Positions 33,633 through 45,291 of a stretch of 64,000 nucleotides of DNA are shown here, piece by piece. Location of the stretch: assembly GCA_965228445.1 (NCBI GenBank), contig OZ245813.1:3224001-3288000 (forward strand), written 5' to 3'. The number at the start of each line of letters is the position of its first letter. The stretch's first letter is position 1. This DNA is from Thalassobaculum sp965228445 (GTDB lineage: Bacteria; Pseudomonadota; Alphaproteobacteria; Thalassobaculales; Thalassobaculaceae). A program made the position numbers and the translations under genes. The notes below the pieces were generated by a model. The model was not told where the DNA came from. It was given only the letters and a program-made list of their open reading frames with translations, and did no database searches.

Positions 33633-34085
33633 TCAGGGCTTCTCGCCGTCCATCGATCCGGCGATCGATCGCATCAGCTCGTACAGCCGCCGGCGGGCGG
33701 TGTCGTCGGTGATCCGGTAATACGCCCGCACCAACTCGATCGTCTCGCGGCGGCGCATCGGATCCTCCTCCATCGGGCCGACGGACGGGACGGACGGCTC
33801 GACACCGTCCTCGCCCGGCATGTCGTCGAAGAAGTAGGACACCGGGACGCCGAGGGCCTTGGCCAGTTCAAACAGCCGGCTTGCGCCGACGCGGTTGGCG
33901 CCGCGCTCGTACTTCTGGACCTGCTGGAAGGTGAGGCCGAGCGCTTCGCCCAGCCGTTCCTGGCTCATCCCGAGCAGGGTGCGCCGCAAACGGACTCGGG
34001 TACCGACATGGATGTCTATGGGATTCGGATTCGTAGCCGTAGGCGGACGGCCGACCCGACGGCGCCCTGGGCGGTCGTTCGCCAT
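33633..34085 (-). CDS. XRE-family transcriptional regulator
   Basis: A 150-residue protein with a Cro/C1-type helix-turn-helix at residues about 25-85 (HVGTRVRLRRTLLGMSQERL, then LTFQQVQKYERGANRVGASR). The N-terminus is basic (GRRRVGRPP). The C-terminal part (VRAYYRITDDTARRRLYELM) is helical and matches a conserved alphaproteobacterial regulator found between lnt and metK. Start at 34085 has AGAGG upstream. No ligand domain. A perfect palindrome 48 bases before the start suggests autoregulation. Target genes unknown. Confidence 0.9.
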   Translation of the reverse strand: MANDRPGRRRVGRPPTATNPNPIDIHVGTRVRLRRTLLGMSQERLGEALGLTFQQVQKYERGANRVGASRLFELAKALGVPVSYFFDDMPGEDGVEPSVPSVGPMEEDPMRRRETIELVRAYYRITDDTARRRLYELMRSIAGSMDGEKP

Positions 34086-34101
34086 GCGAACCTCTGATTT
34101 C

Positions 34102-34144
34102 GTTAACCAATTAACCCTACGAGTCATAGACCATACAATTGTAT
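34102..34144. promoter_or_regulatory. Palindromes upstream of the XRE gene
   Basis: GTTAA-CCAA-TTAAC (34102-34115) and the perfect 12-base palindrome ATACAATTGTAT (34133-34144) lie in an AT-rich stretch before the XRE start codon. This region contrasts with the GC-rich surroundings and is a fair candidate for the promoter and operator of this regulator. Confidence 0.45.
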
Positions 34145-34186
34145 TCAGTCAACGTACTCAAATCGGCCAAACTGATTTAATTCCAA

Positions 34187-35768
34187 TCAATTCGCGGGAG
34201 TTCTTCGACTGTCACGAAATCGCCCGTATGCTGCAACTGCGAGCAGCAGCACGACCATAAGAACTAGAGGGATATCTCCAATAAAGCCGAAAGGCGGTAC
34301 CGGAAGGGCGGCAGGCAGAGGGGTGTCCAGGCTGGCGGTCACGCCGATGCCGATGCTTGCGACAATTCGCCCCGCCGGATCGATCACCGCGGATACGCCT
34401 GTATTCGCCGCCCGCACCATCGGCAGCCCCTGCTCGATGGCGCGCATCCGGGTGATCGCAAGGTGCTGGTACGGCCCGCTCCAGCGCCCGAACCAGGCGT
34501 CGTTGGTGGCGTTCAGCAGCCAGGCCGGCCGATCGTCCGGATCGGCCGCCCCGTCGGGAAAGATCGCTTCGTAACAGATCAGCAACGACACCGGGGGCGC
34601 GCCCTTCAGGGCGAGGGTCTGTGGCCCCGGACCGGGGGTGAAGTCGCGGCGGCTCTGCACGATCGGGTTGACCGGCAGGATCGCGCGCAACGGCACGTAC
34701 TCGCCGAACGGCACCAGATGGGCCTTGTCGAAGGTCCACTCGACCTCCCCCCGGTCGTCGACGGCGAAGACGCTGTTATAGACCTCGGACAGGCGACCGA
34801 TCTTCGCGAGACGGGGCGCGCCGAAGATCAGGCTGCCCCCGGCCGGCGTGATCGGGGCCAGGCCGGTCAGGTCCGGCGCGTCACCGATCAGTTGGGCGAT
34901 CGCGGTCTCCGGCCAGGCGGTCACCGTGGGCATCGCGCCCGGCGCCAGGCCAGGAGCCGCGATATCGGCGGGCCGGGACGGGGCGCTCAGGGTGATGTAG
35001 CGCTGCATGTGCTCCGGCTTCAGCAGCGGGTTCCACTTGTCGCGCTGGGGCACATTGCCCTGGACCACCCGCACCACGACCCCGGGCACCGCGCCGTCCG
35101 GGTCGGCAAGCTGCGGAATCGCGGCCTCCCGCAGCATCCCCCAGCCGGCCAGGACCACCAGCAGGGCCGCCGCCACGGCGGAGCCGGCCAGCCGGGTCCG
35201 GCGGCGGGCCGCCGGGTCGAGCCACAGCGCCGGCGCCATGGTGACCAGCAGCACCAGCAGGCTCAGCCCGTAGCTGCCGACCAGGGAGGCCGCCTGCAGC
35301 AGCGGCAGCCAGCCATCGACCGTGGCCGAGGGCAGGTTCCAGGGAAAGCCGGTGAAGGCGTGGCCGCGCACCCATTCGGCGCCGGCGTAAAGGGCGGCGA
35401 GACCGAACCAGAGCGGCCAGCCGCCCCGGAACAGGCGCTTGGCCAGCCCTCCGGCGATCGCCGCATAGAGCGACAGCACCGCCGGCAGGCCGACATTGGC
35501 GAAGGGGATCAGCCAGGCATGCTCGCCGGCATTGACCAGCATCGCATTGGCGATCCAGTGCAGCCCGGCGACATGGTAGCCGAGCGCCCAGAGCCAGGCG
35601 CGGAAGGCGGCGGACCGGACGCTCGGCGCGTCCGCCACCACCGCCAGCAAAGCGGCATGGCCGAAGGCGAAGGGCAGCAGGTGCAGCGGCGCCAGGGACA
35701 GACCGGTGGCGGCGCCCGCGACCAATCCGGCGACGGGAACCGCCCAGCGCCGGCCGCGGGCGGCGCCG

Positions 35769-35782
<14 letters not shown>
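34187..35782 (-). CDS. lnt: Apolipoprotein N-acyltransferase
   Basis: Last step of lipoprotein maturation: N-acylates the terminal cysteine at the periplasmic face. 531 residues: about six N-terminal membrane helices (to about residue 215), a periplasmic nitrilase domain and one final helix (IPLVLMVVLLLAVAAYG). The catalytic triad is visible: Glu in TAWPETAI, Lys in FDKAHLVPFGEYVP, Cys in LLICYEAIFPD. Its start overlaps corC by 14 bases. The lipoprotein at 6413 and others would be its substrates. Confidence 0.95.
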
Positions 35783-36694
<912 letters not shown>

Positions 36695-36698
<4 letters not shown>

Positions 36699-37273
36699 GC
36701 CGCCGTCCCCCGCGCGTCGCCGGGCAGCGGCTCGCCGCCGGCATAGGGGTCGGCGATGCCGAGACCGGCCAGGATCTCGCGCTCCAGCGCCTCCATCTCC
36801 TCGGCCTCGGTATCGTCCAGATGGTCGTAGCCGAGCAGGTGCAGGACACCGTGGACCAGCAGATGGCTGACATGGTCCGCCACGCTCTTGTCCTGGTCCT
36901 CCGCTTCGCGGATCACCGTCTCAAGCGCCAGCGATATGTCGCCCAGCGGCCGCGGTCCGGCCGGCGGCACGAACCCGGCCGGGAAGGAGAGCACGTTGGT
37001 CGAGCCGTCCTTGCCGCGGTGGTCGCGGTTCAGCTCCCGCTGCTCGGCGTCGTCGGTCAGCAGCAGCGAGACTTCCAGGTCGCCCGATGCCCCGGCATGG
37101 TCCAGCGCCGCCAGGACGGCGCGTTCGGCGAGCGCAGAGAAGTCCGCGACAGCCGCGTCCCAACCGGGGGCCGTAAGGGAGACATCGAGTTCGACCGTCC
37201 GGTTCAGGCCGGAGGGTCGGGTGCTAGATCGAGGACGACTGTCGCCCTCGGCAGAAGATTCTTCGTCGGTCAT
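36695..37273 (-). CDS. ybeY: Endoribonuclease YbeY
   Basis: Zinc-dependent RNase involved in 16S rRNA 3' maturation and ribosome quality control. 192 residues; the three-His zinc motif is complete (HLLVHGVLHLLGYDH). An N-terminal extension of about 25 residues precedes the domain. Overlaps phoH and corC by 4 bases each, so translation in this operon is coupled. Confidence 0.95.
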
Positions 37274-38285
37274 CGACTCTTGTCGCCGGGTAAAAGTACT
37301 CCGTCACGGGCATTGTACGCGTGTACGATGCGCGTAACCAGGGGATGACGGACAACGTCTGCCGCGGTGAATTCCACGAACCCGACGCCCTGCACGTCAT
37401 GTAGGTGATCGAGCGCGTCCCGCAAGCCGGATTTGTTGCCCAGCGGCAGATCGACCTGCGACAGGTCGCCGGTCACCGCCATGCGCGAATTCTCGCCCAA
37501 CCGGGTCAGGAACATCTTCATCTGGGTCGGCGTGGTGTTCTGCGCCTCGTCCAGGATGACATAGGCATTGGCCAGCGTGCGCCCGCGCATGAAGGCGAGC
37601 GGTGCGACCTCGATCTCGCCGGCGGCAAGGCGGCGCTCGACCATCTCGCCCGGCATCATGTCGTAGAGCGCGTCGTAGAGCGGACGCAGATAGGGATCGA
37701 CCTTGTCCTTCATGTCGCCCGGCAGGAAGCCGAGCCGCTCGCCCGCCTCGACGGCCGGGCGCGACAGGATGATGCGGTCGACCCGCTTGGCCTTCAGCAT
37801 GGCGCAGGCCATGGCGACGGCGAGATAGGTCTTGCCGGTGCCGGCCGGGCCGAGGCCGAAGACCAGCTCGTGCTGCATCAGCTGCTTCAGGTAGTGCGCC
37901 TGGTTCGGGGAGCGGGCGCCGATCGGCCGCTTGAAGGTGTCGAGCCCGGCATCGCCGGCGAACTCGCGCACGCCGCCGACCGCGTCGGCCGCCTGCGCGT
38001 ATTTCACCGCCGCATCGACGTCGCCGATCTCGAACGGATAGGGCTCCTGGCCCTTCTTCTTGGTCTTCTCCAGCCGGCGATAGAGCCCCTCCAGGGTACC
38101 GCGGGCCGCCTGCAGCGACTCCTCGGCGCCGAGGATGCGCACGATGTTGCCGAAAGCCTCCAGCTTGACGCCCAGCTTCTGTTCGATGCGGGCCAGATTC
38201 CGGTCGTGGTCCCCGAACAAGAGGGGGATCAGGGCGTGGTCATGGAACTCGAGCTGGACGGAGGCGTCGTCGGCCATGCCTGTGC

Positions 38286-38289
<4 letters not shown>
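37270..38289 (-). CDS. PhoH-like ATPase (PhoL)
   Basis: P-loop ATPase related to superfamily I helicases, functionally tied to YbeY and ribosome or RNA quality control. 339 residues; N-terminal PhoH-specific region, Walker A GPAGTGKTYLAVAMA near residue 145, Walker B YVILDEAQNTTPTQMKMFL, then VTGDLSQVDLP. Sits between miaB and ybeY with 4-base overlaps on both sides. Confidence 0.93.
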
Positions 38290-39725
<1,436 letters not shown>

Positions 39726-39941
39726 TGCCGCCGTCTTCCACGAAGACGTTCGGGGCTCGCAGACCCGAGCATCCCTCGTCCCTGTCGGGGACAGCGCCAG
39801 ATCACCTGATCCATCAAGGTCGCGGCTACTCCCGCTTGCTGATCGCGCCGGATGATTGCGGCCGGGTCCGCATCTCAGTGGACCCTACGAATCGCCACGT
39901 TTCTGTCAAGCGACAGTCGCGTGACCCGGTCCTGCAAGAGT

Positions 39942-40820
39942 CTACCGTCCCGCGTTGGCCCGGGCCAGCCCCCCGGCGACCTGGTCCTGCACCTTGGCCG
40001 CCAGGGCCTTGCGCGAGCCCGCCTCGTCCACCGTCGCCGGTGGATGGAACTCGATCACCACGGTCAGCTTGCCCAGCGCCGCCACGGTCCACAGGTGCGG
40101 CAGCAGGTCCATGTCGCCATACCAGGCGAAGAACGGCCGCAGCCCGCGTCCGAGCGGAACCTCGTTCAGCCGGGTATAGGCGATTGAAACCGGCTGCACC
40201 GTGAGGGCGCGTCCGCGCGGCCGGCGTTCGGCAACCGAGAAGAAGGCGCTCTTGAACGGCAGCACCCGTGTGCCGTCGCCGCTGGTGCCCTCCGGAAACA
40301 GGATCAGATTGTCGCCGGCCTCCAGCCGCTCGGCGATGTCGTCGCCATGCTTGGCGACCGCCGTGCGCTTGCGGGCGACGAACACCGTGCGCTGCAGCTT
40401 CGCCAGGACCCCGAACAGCGGCCAGCCCGCGACCTCGGACTTGGCGATGAAGCAGCCGGTGACCACCGAGCCGAGCGCGGTGATGTCGAGATAGGAGACA
40501 TGGTTGGCGACGAAGAGGACCGGCCGCTCGCGCACCCGGCGGCCGCGCACCACCACGCGGATGCCCAGGATGCGGGTGCACAGGCGGTGGTAGAAGCGCG
40601 GCAGCCGTTCGGCCAGCCGCAGCCGCAGCAGCACCGCGATCGCCTGCACCGGGATCAGCGCCAGGGTGAGCAGCAGATAGGCCGTCAGCCGGACCGCGGC
40701 GCGGGTCTCGGAGCGGATCATGCCATGCCCGTGGTCGAGCAGCCGCAGCTCCTCCGCCTCGTCGACATAGACCGGACCGGGCCGGTGCGTCGTGGTCGAT
40801 CCGTACACCGCCCCTGCCAT
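39942..40820 (-). CDS. olsA: PlsC-family acyltransferase, probable lyso-ornithine lipid O-acyltransferase
   Basis: Would add the second acyl chain to lyso-ornithine lipid (or to lysophosphatidate). 292 residues, one N-terminal membrane helix (LTAYLLLTLALIPVQAIAVL), then the catalytic NHVSYLD (NHx4D variant) and FPEGTSGDGTRVLPFKSAFF. Chosen as OlsA because it follows an OlsB-type gene by only 2 bases. A plain 1-acylglycerol-3-phosphate acyltransferase role cannot be excluded. Start at 40820 (MAGAVYGSTT). Confidence 0.78.
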   Translation of the reverse strand: MAGAVYGSTTTHRPGPVYVDEAEELRLLDHGHGMIRSETRAAVRLTAYLLLTLALIPVQAIAVLLRLRLAERLPRFYHRLCTRILGIRVVVRGRRVRERPVLFVANHVSYLDITALGSVVTGCFIAKSEVAGWPLFGVLAKLQRTVFVARKRTAVAKHGDDIAERLEAGDNLILFPEGTSGDGTRVLPFKSAFFSVAERRPRGRALTVQPVSIAYTRLNEVPLGRGLRPFFAWYGDMDLLPHLWTVAALGKLTVVIEFHPPATVDEAGSRKALAAKVQDQVAGGLARANAGR

Positions 40821-40822
40821 GG

Positions 40823-41659
40823 TCAGCCGCCCCGCGCCTCCCGCTCGTAGTGCTTGTAGTATTTGTCGGTCACCGCGCTGGTCTGGACGATGACGCAGAC
40901 ATCGGTGGTGTTGAACTGCGGATCGACCACCGCGCCGTCGCCGACGAAGCCGCCCAGCCGCAGGTATCCCTTGATCAGCGGCGGCAGCCCGGCCAGGGCC
41001 CGCTTGGCGTCGATCTGGTCGGCCGGCACCCGGTTCATCTCCACATGCAGCGCATCCAGCGCCCGCACGCGCAGGGAGTCGGGGGCGAGATGGTGGTGGT
41101 ACAGGTAGCCGAGATCCTTGCCGAGCAGGTCCGGATCGGTGCCCGGCAGCGAGGCGCAGCCGAACATCAGGGTGATCTGGTGCTTGAAGACATAGGCCGC
41201 GATGCCGCGCCACAGCAGCTGCATGGTCGGCCGGTTGCGGTGGTCCAGGTCGACGCAGGACCGGCCCAGCTCCATGATCTCGCCCGGAAAGGCCAGGATC
41301 TTGGCGATGTCGTACTCGCCCGCGGTGTAGAACGAGCCGCCGGCCGGGATGCGCGAGCGGCGGATCAGCCGGTAGGTCCCAACGACCGCCTTGGCGCCCG
41401 CGCCCTTGCCGTGATCCAGCACCAGCAGGTGGTCGGCGATCGGGTCGAAGGCGTCGAAATCCCGGCGCAGGGCCGCCATCTCGCCGATCGGTTTGGCCGC
41501 CCGCTCCTCGTAGAAGACCCGGTAGCGCAGTGCCTGGGAGGCGTCGATCTCCTCGGCGTCGCGGGCAAGGCGCACTTCGAGATCGCCGGAGGTGATCGCC
41601 GGAAAGGCGGCGTCCGGATCGGGGGTGACGAGGACGGGACGTTCGGTCGTATCGCTCAT
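40823..41659 (-). CDS. olsB: OlsB-type N-acyltransferase (ornithine lipid synthesis)
   Basis: Predicted to transfer a 3-hydroxyacyl group from ACP to the alpha-amino group of ornithine, the first step to phosphorus-free ornithine lipids. 278 residues with a GNAT-like fold; OlsB marks include ALRYRVFYEE, DFDAFDPIADHLLVLD, VVGTYRLIRR, ELGRSCVDLDHRNR, MFGCASLPGTDP and LPPLIKGYLRLGGFVGDGAV. The next gene encodes the second acyltransferase. In other bacteria ornithine lipids rise when phosphate is short; no Pho box was identified here. Confidence 0.88.
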   Translation of the reverse strand: MSDTTERPVLVTPDPDAAFPAITSGDLEVRLARDAEEIDASQALRYRVFYEERAAKPIGEMAALRRDFDAFDPIADHLLVLDHGKGAGAKAVVGTYRLIRRSRIPAGGSFYTAGEYDIAKILAFPGEIMELGRSCVDLDHRNRPTMQLLWRGIAAYVFKHQITLMFGCASLPGTDPDLLGKDLGYLYHHHLAPDSLRVRALDALHVEMNRVPADQIDAKRALAGLPPLIKGYLRLGGFVGDGAVVDPQFNTTDVCVIVQTSAVTDKYYKHYEREARGG

Positions 41660-41808
41660 GTGCCGCTATGTGACATCGGCAGGATGTCTTTACGAGGCCT
41701 TTTCGTCGGCCGCTTCGGTGGCCGGCGGACCGGATCGCGCGACCGTACAGTCGCGTGCACGCCACGACAAGTCGCAATGCTGGCGTAAGTCGGCCGTCAC
41801 AAAACCTT

Positions 41809-42282
41809 CTAAATCGCCAGAGTCTTGGCCATCACCAGCGCATCGACCGGCACCGGGCGGCCGGACGCGTAGTACCGGTCCCGGCGGGCCACGATCTCGT
41901 ATCCCCGAGCGCCGTAGAGGGCGCGGGCGGGATCGTTGTCGGCGGCCACGTCCAGGATCACCCGGTCGGCTCCGGACGCGGCGGCCACCTGCTCGAAGCC
42001 GGTCAGCAGCGCGGCCCCCCATCCCGAGCGCCGGACCGCCGCGTCGACCGCCACGGCCAGTACCTCGGCGGTGTCGACCACGCACTGGCCGATCAGGAAG
42101 CCGAGGATCCGACCGTCACCCTCGGCCACCAGGGACAGGTTGGCCGGTCCGGACAGCAGCCGGCCCACCGACTCCGCGCTCCACCGGTCGTCGAACGACG
42201 CCTGCTGGAGCGCGGCAACCGCCTCCGCATCCGCGAGCTCGGCGGCCCGCAGCGCGTCCAGACGGTCGCCCGGGCCGGTCAT
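41809..42282 (-). CDS. rimI: Ribosomal-protein-alanine N-acetyltransferase (RimI-like)
   Basis: GNAT acetyltransferase, 157 residues. Motifs: ASFDDRWSAESVGRLLSG, ILGFLIGQCVVDTAEVLAVA, RRSGWGAALLTGFE (acetyl-CoA loop) and ARALYGARGYEIVARRDRYY. Start ATG overlaps the tsaB stop by 4 bases. TsaB-RimI adjacency is widespread. No fur gene follows, although rimI-fur is common in related genomes. Confidence 0.9.
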   Translation of the reverse strand: MTGPGDRLDALRAAELADAEAVAALQQASFDDRWSAESVGRLLSGPANLSLVAEGDGRILGFLIGQCVVDTAEVLAVAVDAAVRRSGWGAALLTGFEQVAAASGADRVILDVAADNDPARALYGARGYEIVARRDRYYASGRPVPVDALVMAKTLAI

Positions 42283-42980
42283 GAGGCGGGCAGGCCGACA
42301 GTGGGCGGGGTGACGGCGGGCGGGGTGACGGCGGGCGCCTTCAGGTAGAGCGGACGCAGCGGACCGTCGCCGCCAGCCGCCGCCCGCTCGGCGGCGAGCG
42401 CGGCGACCGACCAGGCGTCGGGCACGTCGCATCCCTCCACCGCCGACGCCGTCCTGCCGGCCGCAAGGGCCGCCGCCGTCACCGCCTCGACCGCATCGCC
42501 GGCGACCCGGAACGAACCGCCGGGACCCAGGGCCGGGGCCAGTGTCACCGCCTCGTCGGCGGTCCGGACCGCCGGCGCGTCCAGCGCCCGGCCGTCGGCG
42601 TCGAACCACTGGCAGAACAGGTCGCCGCGCTTGCTGTCGAGCGCGGCCAGCAACGGGGCGCCGGAGCCGGCGGCCCGGGCCAGGGCCTCGAGCGAGGTCA
42701 CCGGGACGGTGCGGGCGCCGACCGCCAGGGCCAGGCCGCGCGCCGCCGCCAGTCCGATTCGCAGGCCGGTGAAGCTTCCGGGGCCGATCGTGGCGGCGAC
42801 CACGTCCAGGTCGCCGGCCCGCCATCCGGCCTCGGCCAGCACCCGCTCGACCATCGGCATGACCACCTCGGAATGGCCCCGGCTGAGGCGCAGCAGCTCA
42901 TACGCCCTGGTTTCCGCATTCTCGGCGACCGCCGCCGAGCAGGCCCCGGCGGAACAGTCGATGGCGAGCAGTCGGGTCAT
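42279..42980 (-). CDS. tsaB: t6A synthesis protein TsaB
   Basis: Inactive ASKHA paralogue that forms the core of the TsaBDE complex with TsaD (14720). 233 residues; LLAIDCSAGACSAAV, TIGPGSFTGLRIGLAAARGL and VPVTSLEALARAA are typical. The C-terminus carries a Pro-rich tail (APAVTPPAVTPPTVGLPAS) encoded by a 15-base direct repeat at 42303-42332. First gene of the tsaB-rimI pair. Confidence 0.92.
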   Translation of the reverse strand: MTRLLAIDCSAGACSAAVAENAETRAYELLRLSRGHSEVVMPMVERVLAEAGWRAGDLDVVAATIGPGSFTGLRIGLAAARGLALAVGARTVPVTSLEALARAAGSGAPLLAALDSKRGDLFCQWFDADGRALDAPAVRTADEAVTLAPALGPGGSFRVAGDAVEAVTAAALAAGRTASAVEGCDVPDAWSVAALAAERAAAGGDGPLRPLYLKAPAVTPPAVTPPTVGLPAS

Positions 42981-43063
42981 CGCCCGGTCCTCCGCCCGTC
43001 GTGTCGCTTGCGGCGAAGCGCGCCATTTCGGATTGCGGCTGGCATGAAGTAGTCTCGGTCCCC

Positions 43064-44125
43064 ATGAAGTTACGTGATCGAGCCGTCGCGTTCGCGCTGA
43101 CCCTGACCGGCCTCCTGGCCGTCCCCGTGACCGCCTCCGTGACGGCGCCTCTGGGCATCGGCGCGGCGACGGCGCACGCGGCCGAGTCGGCCGTGCTGTT
43201 CATGTACCACCGTTTCGGCGAAGCCGAGTACCCCAGCGCCAATATCCGGATCGATCAGTTCGAGGAGCAGCTCGAGGAGCTGCGCACCGGCGGCTACAAG
43301 GTGCTGCCCGTGCCGGAGATCCTGGAGAAGATGCGCACCGGCGCCGACCTGCCGGAGCGCACCGTCGCCCTGACCATCGACGACGCCTATGCCTCGGTCT
43401 ATGCCGAAGCCTGGCCGCGGCTCAGGAAGGCCGGCTTCCCCTTCACCCTGTTCGTCGCCACCGACCCGATCGACCGCGCCAGCCCCGGCTACATGAGCTG
43501 GGACCAGATCCGCGAGCTGAAGGCCGGCGGCGCGACCATCGGCAGCCAGACCGCCTCGCACCCGCATCTGCCCGACCTGGACACCGACACGGTCAAGCTG
43601 GAGCTCGACCGCGCCGCCGGCCGCATGCTGGACGAGCTGGGGGAGAAGCCGACCCTGTTCGCCTATCCCTATGGCGAATACGGCCAGCAGATCGAGAAGA
43701 TCGTCGCCGAACGCGGCTATGTCGCCGCCTTCGGCCAGCAGTCGGGCGTGCTGCACGCCACCAGCGACCGGTACGGCCTGCCGCGGTTCGCCCTGAACGA
43801 GACCTATGGCGGCATCGACCGGTTCCGGCTCACCGCCAATGCCCTGCCGCTGCCGATCCGCGACCGGGTGCCGGCCGACCTGATCGTGACCTCGAACAAC
43901 CCGCCGCCCTTCGGCTTTACCGTAGCGCCGGAGATCGGCGATCCGAGCCGCATCGACTGCTACGCCTCGGGCCAGGGCCGGACCCAGACCGAGGTGCTCG
44001 GCGACCGGGTCGAGGTCAGGCTGTCGGAGCCGTTCCCGGCGGGCCGCGCCCGGGTCAACTGCACCATGCCGGGGCCGGACGGCCGCTGGCACTGGTACGG
44101 CATCCAGTTCTACATCCCGCGGTAA
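43064..44125 (+). CDS. Exported polysaccharide deacetylase family protein
   Basis: A 353-residue NodB-fold (CE4) protein with a signal peptide, probably cleaved after AHA at residue 39. N-terminal AVLFMYHRFGE, catalytic-type TIDDAYASVY (Asp106, Asp107), second motif GSQTASHPHLPDL and a later FAYPYGEYG. In motif 2 the usual first His of H-x3-H is Gln162, so one metal ligand may be missing. The C-terminal 90 residues (from about 265) form an extra beta-rich domain ending WHWYGIQFYIPR. Would act on peptidoglycan or exopolysaccharide in the periplasm. Start at 43064. Confidence 0.85.
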   Translation: MKLRDRAVAFALTLTGLLAVPVTASVTAPLGIGAATAHAAESAVLFMYHRFGEAEYPSANIRIDQFEEQLEELRTGGYKVLPVPEILEKMRTGADLPERTVALTIDDAYASVYAEAWPRLRKAGFPFTLFVATDPIDRASPGYMSWDQIRELKAGGATIGSQTASHPHLPDLDTDTVKLELDRAAGRMLDELGEKPTLFAYPYGEYGQQIEKIVAERGYVAAFGQQSGVLHATSDRYGLPRFALNETYGGIDRFRLTANALPLPIRDRVPADLIVTSNNPPPFGFTVAPEIGDPSRIDCYASGQGRTQTEVLGDRVEVRLSEPFPAGRARVNCTMPGPDGRWHWYGIQFYIPR

Positions 44126-44164
44126 CCCGGCCGGGCGCCCGCACCCGGTCAGCCCCGCACCTGG

Positions 44165-45223
44165 TCAGCTCTGCGGCACGTCCTCCAGGTCGTCCCAGGC
44201 GCCGCCGCGCCGGATATGCGTGGCGCCGAGTCGGGCGTCGCTGAACGAGTCCAGATCGTTCTGGGCCATGATGGTCACCAGCTCCTCGCCATAGACCGCG
44301 CCCCGCTCGCTGTACCGGAACAGGGTGCCGGCCAGGCTCCGCGCCGAGGCGCCCCTGGCCCGGGCGGCGCGGAACTCGCGATAGCCGGGATGGGTGTTGA
44401 GGTTGTGCATGTAGCCGCGCACGGACTCGGCCAGGCTGCCGAAGGCACGCACCGCATGGGCGGCGTCCGGCGCCCCGGCCGGCGCGATCCCCTGGGACTT
44501 GTCCCAGGTCCACTGGCCGTAGATCGCGTTGCCTTCCAGGGCGAAACGGGACCGGCCCCAGCCGCTCTCGACGATCGCCTGGGCCAGCGCCAACGGCACC
44601 GGAACCGTGTCGACCCGGCGCAGCAGCGTGCCGCCGGCAGCACCGCTCAGCGCCGAACGCAGGTCGGCCGCGCGCAGGCCGGCCGGGCGGACCGCGCCGG
44701 AATCGCCGTCGATCACCCCGTACTGGCGGGCGACCGAGGCCAGCCACCGGGCGTCGTCCGGACGCAGCGACCGGTCCTTGTCGAGCCGGTCGAGCAGCGC
44801 GCTCACCCGGGTGCGCACGATCGCGATCTCGTCATTGGCCCGGAGGATCAGCGGCAGAACGGTGCGCAGGAAGGCGTCCTTGCGCGGGCCGATCTCCTCG
44901 ACCGAGGCGAAATCGGCGGGCAGGACGGACAGATAGAGCCGGGGCACCTCGGTCTCGCCGACCCGGACCCCCTCCAGATCGTAGCCCGCCCGCTCGTACA
45001 GGCCGAGAAGGGTCGCCGCGGAGGCGACGGTGAACTCGCTGCCGCCGTCGGGCAGCGGCGCCGGGGTGACGATGCGCACCAGCGGCGCCGGCGAGCGGGC
45101 CGGCAGCGGCCAGGCCGGCGGGCCGTAGGTCAGGGCGCCGAGCTGGAACCCGGCCAGCCCGAGGACGCCCAGGACAACCGTCACCCGCCGTCGGAACGGC
45201 GATGATATCCTGTCGGTGGACAT
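44165..45223 (-). CDS. Bax-like glucosaminidase (GH73 family)
   Basis: Peptidoglycan-cleaving N-acetylglucosaminidase domain protein of 352 residues with an N-terminal membrane anchor (VTVVLGVLGLAGFQLGALTY). The domain at about 205-340 has LALAQAIVESGWGRSRFALE (catalytic Glu219), NAIYGQWTWDKSQGI, VRGYMHNLNTHPGYREFR and LFRYSERGAVYGEEL, the signature of E. coli Bax and FlgJ-type enzymes. It is convergent with the deacetylase gene 39 bases away; both are cell-wall-type enzymes. Confidence 0.9.
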   Translation of the reverse strand: MSTDRISSPFRRRVTVVLGVLGLAGFQLGALTYGPPAWPLPARSPAPLVRIVTPAPLPDGGSEFTVASAATLLGLYERAGYDLEGVRVGETEVPRLYLSVLPADFASVEEIGPRKDAFLRTVLPLILRANDEIAIVRTRVSALLDRLDKDRSLRPDDARWLASVARQYGVIDGDSGAVRPAGLRAADLRSALSGAAGGTLLRRVDTVPVPLALAQAIVESGWGRSRFALEGNAIYGQWTWDKSQGIAPAGAPDAAHAVRAFGSLAESVRGYMHNLNTHPGYREFRAARARGASARSLAGTLFRYSERGAVYGEELVTIMAQNDLDSFSDARLGATHIRRGGAWDDLEDVPQS

Positions 45224-45291
45224 GACACCTCCCTGCCCGGTCGCGGCCGGCAGGCGGCGCGATCGGGATCGGAGTTTCGATGAACTCAGTA

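Noticed and set aside
41738..41755. Hairpin CGCGAC-N6-GTCGCG after rimI as an intrinsic terminator
   Set aside because: No T run follows on either strand; it could equally be part of the olsB upstream region.
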